A stretch of DNA of 45,201 bases from Solirubrobacteraceae bacterium (GCA_030681525.1 JAUXSD010000247.1:1-45201), one strand, 5' to 3'; numbered from the stretch's first letter, positions 23,951-32,260 are shown. Notes: a model not told the origin generated them from the sequence alone. Made by a program: numbers and translations.

Positions 23951-24403
23951 ATGGTGGTCACGGTCACGCTGCTGGGCGAGGTGGCGGCTCAGGCGGGCGG
24001 GCGACCGGTCCCCCTGCCGGCCCATCCACAGGGGTCGACGCTCTTGGCGTGGCTGGCGCTGCACCCCGGCGAGCACGATCGCGGCCCGCTCGCGACGCTG
24101 CTGTGGCCCGAGCTGCCGCGCGCGAACGCGCGCGCGGCGCTGCGCAGCGCGGTCTGGGCGGTGCGGCGGGCGCTCGGCCCGCACGAGACCGAGGTGCTCG
24201 ACGGCCGCACGACGGTCGGCCTGCGGTGCGCAACCGACCTGCAGGCCTTCGAGTCGTTCGTGGCGGCAGGGGCGACCGCGGACGCGCTGGCGCTCTGCCG
24301 CGGTCCCCTGCTCAGCGGCTTCGACGAGCACGACTGGGTCCTGAAGGCGCGCGCCGAGCATGCGGCGCGCGTCGCCGCGCTGCGAGACCCGGCTACCCGC
24401 TGA
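23951..24403 (+). CDS. Truncated SARP/BTAD-type transcriptional regulator
   Basis: 150 residues from ATG 23951. The first ~90 form the OmpR-like winged helix that opens SARP/AfsR-type regulators (TLLGEVAAQAGGRPVPLP at the start, then LLAWLALHPGEHDRGPLATLLWP and RAALRSAVWAVRRALG). The BTAD domain begins (LCRGPLLSGFDEHDWVLKARAEHAARVAAL) but stops after its first helices; family members continue for at least another 100 residues and often for 800 with ATPase or TPR parts. No continuation exists in another frame downstream. It is either a remnant or a minimal DNA-binding protein. An inverted repeat follows at once. Confidence 0.7.
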   Translation: MVVTVTLLGEVAAQAGGRPVPLPAHPQGSTLLAWLALHPGEHDRGPLATLLWPELPRANARAALRSAVWAVRRALGPHETEVLDGRTTVGLRCATDLQAFESFVAAGATADALALCRGPLLSGFDEHDWVLKARAEHAARVAALRDPATR

Positions 24404-24410
24404 GGGGTCG

Positions 24411-24435
24411 TTGCCCGCGAGATATCGCGGGTCAA
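24411..24435 (+). terminator. Hairpin CCCGCGA-GATA-TCGCGGG
   Basis: A perfect 7-bp stem (24414-24420 with 24425-24431) and four-base loop, flanked by TTG and CAA that extend the symmetry. It begins eight bases after the BTAD-type gene's stop. Terminator, or operator for the hydrolase gene downstream. Confidence 0.5.
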
Positions 24436-24550
24436 CGTCACACACCCTGGTGGCCGCCTCCCGCACCGGCGGTCCACCGCGCCGAGCGTGATCGCCTCCG
24501 GCCAGGTCGGCCCCGGGGCGGGGGAGACCCGGCTGCGAGAATCGCGCCTC

Positions 24551-25786
24551 GTGCCCGTCACGCTCACCACGCCCGGCCTGCGCCTCGTCGAGCACGAGCT
24601 CGCCGTCCCGCTCGACCACGCCCGCCCGGACGGCGAGCAGATCACCATCTTCGCCCGCGAGGTCGCCGACCTCGACGGGCTCGACCGGCCGGTTCTCCTC
24701 TTCCTGCAGGGCGGCCCGGGCCACGAGGCGGCACGCCCGACGCGCCATCCGAGCAGCCCCGGCTGGCTGGACCGGGCGCTGCGCGACTTCCGCGTGCTGC
24801 TGCTCGACCAGCGCGGCACCGGCCGCTCCACGCCGGTCGGCGCGCTCCCCGGTCGCCCGCCGGGCGAGCAGGCGGCGTACCTCACGCACTTCCGCGCCGA
24901 CGCGATCGTGCGCGACGCGGAGTGCCTGCGCGGCGCGCTCGGCGTCGAGCGCTGGAGCGTGCTCGGCCAGAGCTTCGGCGGCCTCTGCGTCGTCAGCTAC
25001 CTGTCGCTCGCGCCGGAGGGCCTGCGCGAGGCGTTCATCACCGGCGGCCTGCCGCCGCTGGGCCACCGCATCGACGAGGTCTACCGCGCGACGTATGCCC
25101 GCGCGCTGACCGCCTCGCGGCGCCACTTCGAGCGGTATCCCGGCGATCGCGAGCGCGTGCGCGCGCTGCACGAGCGCCTCGCCCGCGACGAGCTGCGCCT
25201 GCCCAGCGGCGACCGCCTCACGCCGCGCCGCCTGCGCCAGCTCGGCGCGATGCTCGGGATGAGCGCAGGGTCGGAGAAGCTGCACCACGTCCTCGAGCTG
25301 CCGCCCGACTCGCCGGCGTTCCGGCACGACGTCGAGGCGGCGACCGCGTTCGCGCGCAACCCGCTCTACGCGATCCTGCACGAGTCCTGCTGGGCCGACG
25401 GCGGCACGACCCGCTGGGCGGCGCAGCGCACGCTGCCCGCCGACTACGAGGCCGCGCCCGAGCTGTTCACGGGCGAGCACGTCTTCCCGTGGATGTTTGA
25501 GGACCTCGGCGCGCTCGCCCCCCTGCGCGCGGCGGCCGAGCGGCTTGCCGAGCACGACTGGCCGCGCCTCTACGACCCGGCCCAGCTCGCGGCCAACGAG
25601 GTGCCGGTGGCGGCGGCGATCTACGCCGAGGACATGTACGTCGAGCGCGCGTTCTCGGAGGAGACCGCGGCCGCGATCGGTGGCCTGCGGCCGTGGCTGA
25701 CGAACGAGCTGCACCACGACGGCGTGCGGGTCGAGGGCGAGCGCGTCCTGGGGCGGCTCATCGACATGGCGCGCGGGCGGGTGTAG
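24551..25786 (+). CDS. Proline iminopeptidase-like alpha/beta hydrolase (S33)
   Basis: 411 residues from GTG 24551; a GTG at 24488 would add 21 residues unlike the family's N-terminus. The alpha/beta-hydrolase core shows the oxyanion motif GGPG at 54-57, DQRGTGRST near 86-94 and the nucleophile elbow GQSFGG with Ser141. A helical cap covers roughly residues 190-320. The Asp and His of the triad should lie near the end (HDGVRVEGE). The enzyme releases N-terminal proline from peptides in the cytoplasm (EC 3.4.11.5). Length and motifs agree with the ~430-residue actinobacterial type. No operon partner. TGA-free spacing of 98 bases to the HtrA gene suggests separate transcription. Confidence 0.85.
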   Translation: MPVTLTTPGLRLVEHELAVPLDHARPDGEQITIFAREVADLDGLDRPVLLFLQGGPGHEAARPTRHPSSPGWLDRALRDFRVLLLDQRGTGRSTPVGALPGRPPGEQAAYLTHFRADAIVRDAECLRGALGVERWSVLGQSFGGLCVVSYLSLAPEGLREAFITGGLPPLGHRIDEVYRATYARALTASRRHFERYPGDRERVRALHERLARDELRLPSGDRLTPRRLRQLGAMLGMSAGSEKLHHVLELPPDSPAFRHDVEAATAFARNPLYAILHESCWADGGTTRWAAQRTLPADYEAAPELFTGEHVFPWMFEDLGALAPLRAAAERLAEHDWPRLYDPAQLAANEVPVAAAIYAEDMYVERAFSEETAAAIGGLRPWLTNELHHDGVRVEGERVLGRLIDMARGRV

Positions 25787-25884
25787 CCGCTCTTCGCAAA
25801 TTCTCAGGCTGCGCAGAGGAACCGCCGAGGTTGGCCGGGCAGGATCGCCGCAACGCGAACCCCCCGACCGCGGAGGAACCACCC

Positions 25885-27126
25885 ATGACGACCTCGCTGC
25901 TGCGTCCACCCGAACCCCGTGATCCATGGTCCTCCGGTCCGCAGCGCGCCGCGCCCCGCGGTTCCGGCGAAACCGAGGGCGGCGGCCGGCCGGGCGGCCC
26001 CAGTGCCCGCCCACCGCGCCGTGCCGCGCTCGCCGTGCTCCTCGTCCTCAGCGCGCTGCTCGGCGGGGGCGTCGGGGCGGGCATCGTGGCCGCGACCGAC
26101 ATCGGCGCCGACGCCGGCCGGACGACCACCGTCGTCGAGCCCGGCGCCGCCGCGTCGGCCGACGGGTCGGGCCGGCTCGACGCCGAGGCGCTGTACGCGG
26201 CCACGTCGGCCGGGGTCGTCGACATCGCCGCGAAGGGCGTGTCGTCCGCGAACGCGCAGCCGACGCCGTTCGGCGGAGCGCCCCAGCAGCCGCAGTCGAC
26301 CTCCACGGGGACGGGCTTCGTCATCGACGACGCCGGCCACATCGTCACGGCCTCGCACGTCGTCGACGATGCGGCGTCGATCACCGTCACGTTCGAGGAC
26401 GGCACGACGCGCACCGCGCGGCGGCTCGGCCAGGACGACGCGACCGACGTCGCGGTCCTGAAGATCGACCCGGCCGGTCTGACGCTGCGCCCCCTGAAGC
26501 TCGCGAGCTCGGCGTCGCTGGACGTCGGCGACGAGGTGGCGGCGATCGGCGCGCCGTTCGGCTACGGGCGCAGCATCAGCACGGGCATCGTGTCGGGCGT
26601 CGATCGCACGATCAAGGCGCCCAACGGCTTCACGGTCGCCCACGCCATCCAGACCGACGCCGCGCTGAACCCGGGCAACTCCGGCGGCCCGCTGCTCAAC
26701 GCCGCCGGCGAGGTCGTCGGGATCGCCGACCAGATCGCGACGGGCGGCAGCGAGCAGAACGCCGGCGTCGGCTTCGCGGTCCCGATCGACCTCGTCACGG
26801 CGTCGCTGCCGAAGCTCAAGGCGGGACAGAAGGTCAGCCACGCCTACCTCGGCGTGGCGACCTCCGGCGGCTCGGGCGCCACGCCCGGCGCGACGCTCGG
26901 CGCCCTGACGCCCGGCGGGCCGGCCGACGACGCGGGGCTGCGCGCCGGCGACCTGGTGACGAAGTTCGGCGACGCGAAGATCACGAACGCCAACGACCTC
27001 GTCGCGGCGATCGCCGATCACCAGCCGGGCGACACGGTGAAAGCCCTCGCCCGGCGCGGGTCGCAGACGGTCGAGCTGACCGTGACCCTCGGCACGCAGC
27101 CGGCACAGAGCGGCGCCGCCGGGTAG
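25885..27126 (+). CDS. HtrA/DegP-like membrane-anchored serine protease with PDZ domain
   Basis: 413 residues from ATG 25885, with GGAGGA eight bases upstream. A cytoplasmic Pro/Gly/Arg-rich tail (1-45) is followed by one membrane span (46-68) and an extracytoplasmic linker. The trypsin-like domain (~100-310) has His158 (ASHVV), Asp188 (ATDVAVL) and Ser266 in NPGNSGGPL. A PDZ domain covers ~318-402 (YLGVATSGGS...GLRAGDLV). It degrades or refolds misfolded proteins outside the membrane, as PepD/HtrA proteins do in mycobacteria. No two-component system or sigma factor is adjacent. The tail beyond the PDZ domain is short. Confidence 0.92.
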   Translation: MTTSLLRPPEPRDPWSSGPQRAAPRGSGETEGGGRPGGPSARPPRRAALAVLLVLSALLGGGVGAGIVAATDIGADAGRTTTVVEPGAAASADGSGRLDAEALYAATSAGVVDIAAKGVSSANAQPTPFGGAPQQPQSTSTGTGFVIDDAGHIVTASHVVDDAASITVTFEDGTTRTARRLGQDDATDVAVLKIDPAGLTLRPLKLASSASLDVGDEVAAIGAPFGYGRSISTGIVSGVDRTIKAPNGFTVAHAIQTDAALNPGNSGGPLLNAAGEVVGIADQIATGGSEQNAGVGFAVPIDLVTASLPKLKAGQKVSHAYLGVATSGGSGATPGATLGALTPGGPADDAGLRAGDLVTKFGDAKITNANDLVAAIADHQPGDTVKALARRGSQTVELTVTLGTQPAQSGAAG

Positions 27127-27341
27127 GCCGCCGGCGAGGGCTGACGCGCCCCCCGACCAGGATCCGCGCCGGCGGTCGTAGCGAGATCGCCTGACGTTCC
27201 GGTGTCCGGATCACGCGGGGTGCGTCGCCCTCTCGGCATGACCCTGCCCAACCGCGTCACCCCGTTCGGCGTGCTCGAAGCCGACGGCGGGCCACCGGCC
27301 CTGCCGTTCGCCCGCGCGCCCCGGCGTTCTATGGTCGGGCG
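27127..27341. other. 215-bp intergenic region
   Basis: Nothing recognisable apart from the -10 box at its right end. No ORF with coding character. Confidence 0.5.
27330..27335 (+). promoter_or_regulatory. -10 box TATGGT, six bases before ATG
   Basis: Good TANNNT hexamer at the leaderless distance from the P450 start codon, with no ribosome binding site between. Confidence 0.5.
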
Positions 27342-28550
27342 ATGGATGCCGCCCGGGCCAGGGCCGAGCAGTTCGCGATCGGCGCCGCCGTCACGGTGGA
27401 CGAACTCGCAGGCGATCCCCACCGCGTGCTCGCGCGCCTGCGGGCGCGCGAGCCGGTGTCGTGGCTGCCCGCGCTGGCGGGCTGGCTCGTCACCCGCCGC
27501 GACCTCGCGACGCAGGTCATGCGCGATCCGCAGGCGTTCACCGTCGACGACCCGCGCTTCTCCACCGGGCAGGTCGTCGGAGCGAGCATGCTCACGCGCG
27601 ACGGCGAGGAGCACCGCCGCCACCGCGCCCCGTTCGCCGAGCCGTTTCGCCGGGGCGCCGTGCACGCGCGGTTCGCGCGGCTCGTGGAGGCCGAGACCGA
27701 CCGGCTGATCGACGCGATCGCGCCGGCCGGCGAGGCCGAGCTGCGGCTCGACCTGGCGGGTCCGCTGGCCGTCGGCGTCGTCACGCGCGCGCTCGGCATC
27801 CAGGACGCGGACCCGGCGACCGTGCTCGGCTGGTACGAGCGGATCGTCGCCGCGGTGACCGACATCACCGCCGGCCGTCCGGCGGGTGCGGCGGGCCGGG
27901 AGGCCTACGCGGAACTCGCCGCCGCGATCGACCCCGCGCTGGACCGCGAGCCCGCGGCGTCGTTGCTCGCCGCGGCCGCGGGCCACGCCGGCGGTCTGGC
28001 GCGCGAGCGGATCATCTCCAACGCCGCGGTACTGCTGTTCGGCGGCATCGAGACGACCGAGGGCATGATCGCCAACGCCGTCTGGCACCTGCTCTCCCAT
28101 CCGGATCAGGTCGCGCTGGTCGGCGGCAGCCCGGACGCGCTGGCCAACGCGATCGAGGAGTCGCTGCGCCTGGAGCCGGCGGCGGCGATCGTCGACCGCT
28201 ACGCCACGGCGGACGTCGAGATCGGCGGCGCACCGGTCGCGCGCGGCGACCTCGTGCGGGTCTCGATCGCCGGCGCCAACCGCGACCCCGCGGAGTTCGC
28301 GCAGCCCGACCGCTTCGACGTGCTGCGCAGCAACGCCGACCGGCACCTCGCCTTCGCGCACGGGCCGCACGCCTGCATCGCGATGCACCTGGCCCGCCTC
28401 GAGGCCCGCACCGCCGTCGACCGGCTGCTGGCGCGCCTGCCGGACCTGCGCCTCGACCCGGCGCGACCGACCGCGCCGCGCGGCCTCGTGTTCCGCAAGC
28501 CGCCGGAGCTGCACGTCCAGTGGGACCGCGTCGCAATCGTCGCCGCATGA
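27342..28550 (+). CDS. Cytochrome P450
   Basis: 402 residues, the usual length of soluble bacterial P450s. The I-helix has GGIETTE, with Glu in place of the commoner Asp before the catalytic Thr; the K-helix has ESLR (ExxR), and the heme loop is FAHGPHACIAMHLAR, with the Cys as the axial ligand. The C-helix segment (HRRHRAPFAEPFR) is also typical. It needs a ferredoxin and reductase, which are not encoded nearby, so electron partners come from elsewhere. The substrate cannot be told from the sequence; no biosynthetic cluster surrounds it. Start ATG 27342 fits a leaderless message. Confidence 0.9.
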   Translation: MDAARARAEQFAIGAAVTVDELAGDPHRVLARLRAREPVSWLPALAGWLVTRRDLATQVMRDPQAFTVDDPRFSTGQVVGASMLTRDGEEHRRHRAPFAEPFRRGAVHARFARLVEAETDRLIDAIAPAGEAELRLDLAGPLAVGVVTRALGIQDADPATVLGWYERIVAAVTDITAGRPAGAAGREAYAELAAAIDPALDREPAASLLAAAAGHAGGLARERIISNAAVLLFGGIETTEGMIANAVWHLLSHPDQVALVGGSPDALANAIEESLRLEPAAAIVDRYATADVEIGGAPVARGDLVRVSIAGANRDPAEFAQPDRFDVLRSNADRHLAFAHGPHACIAMHLARLEARTAVDRLLARLPDLRLDPARPTAPRGLVFRKPPELHVQWDRVAIVAA

Positions 28551-28584
28551 CGAGGACCGCGGCGCCCGATCCGTCCGCGGAAGG

Positions 28585-28614
28585 CGGGAGCCCGGCCGAG
28601 CGGCCGGGCTCCCG
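28585..28614. terminator. 13-bp perfect hairpin between convergent genes
   Basis: CGGGAGCCCGGCC (28585-28597), loop GAGC, and the exact complement (28602-28614). It lies between the P450 (+) and the PepSY-like gene (-), so it probably serves both. Confidence 0.75.
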
Positions 28615-28642
28615 GTTCGCGCATCGACCGTAGGACAGGCGA

Positions 28643-29488
28643 CTACGGGCGCGTGAACTCCTCGACGGCGGTCGCCTCGAACTGCGAGTTGACAAGCACG
28701 ACGACCTCGGTGCCGTCGGACTCGCGCACGTGCGCGTGGTAGGCCGCGCCGTGGCCGCCCCGCTCGGTGCGCAGCACGGTCCCGCCCGGCACCTTCTCGA
28801 GCGCGGCGGCCTTGACCTTCGCCGCCGTGTCGCCGGTCAGGGCGGACTGAGCGCCGCGCGTGCCACCCGGCCCGCCGTGGTGACCCGGTCCGCCACGGCC
28901 GCCGGCCGGGCGCGTCTGCACCGACGTCGCCTCGAACTGCGAGTTGACGAGGACGACGACCTCGGTGCCGTTGGAGCGGCGCACGTGGGCGTGGTACGAC
29001 GCGCCGTCCGGCCCGCCCCGCTCGCTGCGCAGGACCGTGGCGCCGGGCACCTTCTCGAGCGCGGCGGCCTTGACCTTCGCCGCCGCCGTGCCGGTCAGCG
29101 CCTCGTGGCGCGGGCCGCCGGAGCCGCGGCCGCCGGGGCCACCGCGTCGGCCGGCCGGGCGGGCCTGCGTCGCCGTCGCCTCGAACTGCGCGTCGACGAG
29201 CACGACGACCTCGGTCCCGTCGGACTTGCGCACGTGGGCGTGGTACTTCGTGGCGTACGGCCCGCCCTCCTCGACGCGCAGCACGGTGGCGCCGGGCACC
29301 TTCTCGAGCGCGGCGGCCTTGACCCTGTCGGCGATATCGCCGGTCAGCGCGGTGTCCTGGGCGCGCTGCGCCGACGGGGACGACGACGAGCTGCCGTTCG
29401 TGGCCGCGCCGGCGAGCGCGGCGCCGCCGGCGGCGAACGCCGAGACCGTGGCGATCGCCGTGAGCGTCTTTCTTGAGGGCGTGAGCAT
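28643..29488 (-). CDS. Exported protein with three tandem PepSY-like repeats
   Basis: 281 residues. ATG 29488 is fixed by a perfect AGGAGG nine bases upstream. Residues 1-30 are a signal peptide (ending GAALAGAAT). Three homologous repeats of about 60 residues follow, each with ALTGDxAxKVKAAALEKVPG, then TVLR-E-GG, a YHAHVR strand and TEVVVLVxxQFEAT, separated by Gly/Arg/Pro-rich linkers. This is the PepSY-like alpha-beta unit, which in known proteins inhibits peptidases or binds peptides. The high identity between repeats, at both DNA and protein level, points to recent internal duplication. It is divergent from the MoaD-like gene. Function beyond a periplasmic or wall-associated role is not evident. 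Confidence 0.8.
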   Translation of the reverse strand: MLTPSRKTLTAIATVSAFAAGGAALAGAATNGSSSSSPSAQRAQDTALTGDIADRVKAAALEKVPGATVLRVEEGGPYATKYHAHVRKSDGTEVVVLVDAQFEATATQARPAGRRGGPGGRGSGGPRHEALTGTAAAKVKAAALEKVPGATVLRSERGGPDGASYHAHVRRSNGTEVVVLVNSQFEATSVQTRPAGGRGGPGHHGGPGGTRGAQSALTGDTAAKVKAAALEKVPGGTVLRTERGGHGAAYHAHVRESDGTEVVVLVNSQFEATAVEEFTRP

Positions 29489-29562
29489 GCGGGGGTTCCT
29501 CCTGTCGGTGTTCTGGCTTGGCGGGAGGATCGGCCGCAAAGCTGGGAGATCGGGCGGGTGAC

Positions 29563-29579
29563 GCTGAGCGTTCGCTGAG
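29563..29579. promoter_or_regulatory. Direct repeat GCTGAG-N5-GCTGAG
   Basis: Two copies 11 bases apart, i.e. on the same helix face, between the divergent PepSY-like and MoaD-like genes. Such spacing is typical of OmpR-family response regulator sites, which often control PepSY genes. TAGCGT at 29622-29627 could be the -10 of the rightward genes. Confidence 0.35.
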
Positions 29580-29671
29580 AGCCGCGACGGACACCTGCAT
29601 CGCGCGACGCGGTCGTCGGGTAGCGTCCGGTGCAGCACGGCTCGCGGCAGGCCGCGGGAAGGAGAAGCTCG

Positions 29672-29917
29672 GTGCAGGTTCGGGTTCGTCTGGGTGCAGG
29701 GCTGGCGCGGCTGTCCGCGGCGCCGCTGCTCACCGTGGAGCTCGCCGACGGCGCGACGGTCGGCGAGCTGTTCGAGCGCCTGCGCGACCTCGACCCCGGG
29801 CTCGGCCCGGCGCTGCGCTCCGCCCTGCCGGTGGTGGCCGGCGAGCACGTGCCCCGCGACCGGCGGCTGGCCGACCGAGATCAGGTCGCCCTGCTGCTGC
29901 CGGTCTCAGGAGGCTGA
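29672..29917 (+). CDS. MoaD/ThiS-like ubiquitin-fold protein ending in Gly-Gly
   Basis: 81 residues from GTG 29672, with AAGGAG seven bases upstream. It has the beta-grasp pattern of a small sulfur carrier: two N-terminal strands (VQVRVRLGAGL, LLTVELADGATVGEL), a helix (LFERLRDL), a VAGEHV turn, DRDQVALLLPV and the C-terminal Ser-Gly-Gly. The terminal Gly-Gly is where E1-like enzymes (MoeB/ThiF) adenylate and thiocarboxylate such proteins. No MoaE, MoeB or ThiG gene is nearby. Instead it is followed after 28 bases by an acetamidase/formamidase gene, so its sulfur or its conjugation may serve that enzyme. This link is inference. Confidence 0.82.
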   Translation: MQVRVRLGAGLARLSAAPLLTVELADGATVGELFERLRDLDPGLGPALRSALPVVAGEHVPRDRRLADRDQVALLLPVSGG

Positions 29918-29945
29918 AACCCGAAACCGCGCACGAGGAGACGAC

Positions 29946-31379
29946 ATGGCGACCCAACCGAAGACCCGGACGGAGGCGAAGCGGACCGTCTTCGTCGACA
30001 CCTTCACCGACGGCCTGCTCGGCCCCGACGTGCCGATGCTCGGGCCGGTGCGCGACGGCGGCCACATCGTCTGGAACTCCACTCCGGGCTGCTGGGGCCC
30101 GATGATCACGCCGGCGATCCGCGGCGGCCATGAGGTCTGCCAGCCCGTCGCCGTCGAGGGCGCCGCGGTCGGCGACGCGATCGCGATCCGCATCAAGGAC
30201 ATCTCGGTGGCCTCGATCGCGACGTCGTCGGGCAACGACCAGCCGATGGAGGGCCGCTTCAACGGCGATCCGTACTGCGCCGCGATCTGCCCGGGCTGCG
30301 GCGCGGAGTGGCCCAGGACGCGGGTCGAGGGCATCGGCCCGACCGCGATCCGCTGCGCCGAATGCGGCGCGGACTGCGCGCCGTTCACCTTCACCAACGG
30401 CTACACGATCGCCTTCGACGAGCAGCGCCGGGTCGGCGTGACGCTGCCGGCCGAGCGGGCGGAGGAGCTCGCGCGCGACGCGGCCGCCGCCGCCGCGCTG
30501 CCGGACAACTCGACGCAGAACCCGATCCTCACGTTCGCGCCGCACGACCTCGTCGCGCTGGCGACGCGGCTGCGGCCGTTCCTCGGGCAGATCGGGACGT
30601 CGCCGTCGGCGACGATCCCCGACTCGCACAACGCCGGGGACTTCGGCGCGTTTCTCGTCGGCGCGCCGCACCGCTACGCGATGGACGCCCAGGACCTCCA
30701 GCGCCACAAGACCGACGGCCACCTCGACATCGACGCCGCCCGCGCCGGCGCGATCGTCGTCTGCCCGGTCAAGGTGCCCGGCGGTGGCGTCTACGTGGGC
30801 GACATGCACGCGCTGCAGGGCGACGGCGAGATCGCCGGCCATACCGCCGACGTGGCCGGCACCGTGACGATGCAGGTCGAGGTCGTCAAGGGCCTGGGCA
30901 TCGACGGCCCGGTGCTGTTTCCGGTGATCGAGGACCTGCCGTTCCTCGCGCGCCCGCTCAGCGAGGACGAGCGCACGCGCGCGCTGGCGCTGGCCCGCCG
31001 CTACGGCATGTCCGGCCTCGAGGAGTCGCTGCCGATCTCCGTCGTCGGCACCGGGCCGGACCTCAACTCGGCCACCGACAACGGACTGGCGCGGGCCGCG
31101 GAGCTGCTCGACATGACCGTGCCGGAGGTCGCCAACCGGGCGACGATCTCGGGCGCGATCGAGATCGGGCGCCACCCGGGCGTCGTCCAGGTGACGTTCC
31201 GCGCACCGGTCGACCGGCTCGCGGCGTGCGGCCTGCTGGACTACGCGGTCGAGCAGTACGGCGAGGTGCCGAGCACGGCGAACGACGGTCCGCGGCGCGA
31301 CGCGGGCGCGGCGGCAACGGACGGCGCCACGCTGCCGACGGCGGACGGCACCGACGGCGCCATCCCCCAGGGGGCCTGA
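29946..31379 (+). CDS. Acetamidase/formamidase family protein with zinc-ribbon insert
   Basis: 477 residues from ATG 29946, with GAGGAG just upstream. FmdA/AmdA-family features: an early Asp/Gly-rich strand, VEGAAVGDAIAIRIKDI (~70-86), the central DMHALQGDGEIAGHTADVAG segment that holds metal and active-site residues, and a C-terminal helical part. Unlike typical formamidases, residues 115-140 carry two Cys-x2-Cys pairs (Cys115/118 and 137/140, with Cys144 near), a zinc-ribbon insertion. The tail after residue 440 is low-complexity. The family hydrolyses small amides to the acid and ammonia. It is cotranscribed with the MoaD-like gene. The natural amide is unknown. Confidence 0.82.
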   Translation: MATQPKTRTEAKRTVFVDTFTDGLLGPDVPMLGPVRDGGHIVWNSTPGCWGPMITPAIRGGHEVCQPVAVEGAAVGDAIAIRIKDISVASIATSSGNDQPMEGRFNGDPYCAAICPGCGAEWPRTRVEGIGPTAIRCAECGADCAPFTFTNGYTIAFDEQRRVGVTLPAERAEELARDAAAAAALPDNSTQNPILTFAPHDLVALATRLRPFLGQIGTSPSATIPDSHNAGDFGAFLVGAPHRYAMDAQDLQRHKTDGHLDIDAARAGAIVVCPVKVPGGGVYVGDMHALQGDGEIAGHTADVAGTVTMQVEVVKGLGIDGPVLFPVIEDLPFLARPLSEDERTRALALARRYGMSGLEESLPISVVGTGPDLNSATDNGLARAAELLDMTVPEVANRATISGAIEIGRHPGVVQVTFRAPVDRLAACGLLDYAVEQYGEVPSTANDGPRRDAGAAATDGATLPTADGTDGAIPQGA

Positions 31380-31401
31380 GGCCGGCGTCCCAGACGGTCC
31401 T

Positions 31402-31462
31402 GGCGCGCCGGGTGCGGAGACCGCACCCTGCGCGCCACGACCGTGGCGGCCGAGGCCACGGT
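31402..31462. terminator. Two strong hairpins in series between convergent genes
   Basis: Hairpin 1: GGCGCGC-C-GGGTGCGG (31402-31417), loop AGA, complement to 31436 with a single C/T mismatch. Hairpin 2: ACCGTGGC (31440-31447), 7-base loop, GCCACGGT (31455-31462). They lie between the formamidase (+) and a zinc-ribbon gene (-) and probably terminate both. Confidence 0.7.
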
Positions 31463-31494
31463 TCGACCGGCCCGCGCCGGCGACGCCCGCGGCG

Positions 31495-31803
31495 TCAGGG
31501 GCGCGCCGCGCGCACGCGCGGGATCATGCGGATCTCCACACGCGCCGGCCGCGCGGGCAGCGCGAGCGAGAGGAAGTCGCGCAGCGGCGCGGCGTGGCGG
31601 CAGAACGGGCAGTCGAGCTCCTGCGAGAACTTCACGGCGCGCCCGCCCAGCGAGACCGGCGCGTCGCAGCACGGGCACGCCAGCGTCGCCGGGCCCAGCC
31701 GCCAGGGGCGCGCGGCGTGGCGCTCCTCCTGCCAGTCCGCGCGGGCGGTGATCGGCTGCGCCCGCACGGGGTCCGAGCCGTCGATGCCGGGCTGAAACGC
31801 CAT
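31495..31803 (-). CDS. Small zinc-ribbon protein
   Basis: 102 residues from ATG 31803. Two Cys-x2-Cys knuckles, CPCC near residue 43-46 and CPFC near 65-68, are about 20 residues apart and form a zinc ribbon; the intervening strand reads APVSLGGRAVKFSQELD. The N-terminal 40 residues are polar and the C-terminal 30 basic. It could bind nucleic acid or a partner protein. TAGACT six bases upstream points to a leaderless message. It is convergent with the formamidase gene, which has its own zinc ribbon. No named family recognised. Confidence 0.65.
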   Translation of the reverse strand: MAFQPGIDGSDPVRAQPITARADWQEERHAARPWRLGPATLACPCCDAPVSLGGRAVKFSQELDCPFCRHAAPLRDFLSLALPARPARVEIRMIPRVRAARP

Positions 31804-31809
31804 CCCGTA

Positions 31810-31815
31810 AGTCTA
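31810..31815 (-). promoter_or_regulatory. -10 box TAGACT, six bases before ATG
   Basis: Read on the minus strand upstream of the zinc-ribbon gene. Leaderless spacing; no ribosome binding site. Confidence 0.5.
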
Positions 31816-31900
31816 GGCATCGCGAGGCCTCGCGGCCGCGTGATCCCGCATCGCCCGGCCGTGGGTAGGCCGTTGCCCGCGCGGGTAGCCCAGCGCGTTC

Positions 31901-32260
31901 ATGCCCGCTCGCACCCAATTCGCCCTGCTCGTCTGCGGGCTGCTCGCGGTCGGCTCGATCGCGGTCGGCCTGCACCTCGTCATCGTCCGCGGCTGCGAGG
32001 TCGGTGACAACTGCGCCGGCGCCGACGTCGCCTGGGTCATCGGCCTGCCGCTGATCGGGCTCGGCATCGCGGTGCTGGCCGGCGTGGCGTACGGCTGGCC
32101 GCGGTCGCCCGGCTTCACCGCCCAGGCGGCCTGCACGGTCTGGGCGTGCGCGGTGCTGATCGCCGCCGGCGGGATCGGCGGCGCGGCCAGCGTCACCGGG
32201 ATCCTGCTCGGCATGCTCGCGATCGCCATGGGCGCGCTCAGCGTGTGGGTACCGCGCTGA
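31901..32260 (+). CDS. Small membrane protein, four predicted helices
   Basis: 119 residues from ATG 31901. Hydrophobic segments at about 8-27, 43-64, 74-93 and 96-115 leave only short loops; the first loop has two Cys residues (RGCEVGDNC) that could form a disulfide outside. No transporter or enzyme motif. It is divergent from the zinc-ribbon gene and lies 52 bases before the deiminase-like gene, possibly cotranscribed. Function unknown. Confidence 0.6.
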   Translation: MPARTQFALLVCGLLAVGSIAVGLHLVIVRGCEVGDNCAGADVAWVIGLPLIGLGIAVLAGVAYGWPRSPGFTAQAACTVWACAVLIAAGGIGGAASVTGILLGMLAIAMGALSVWVPR

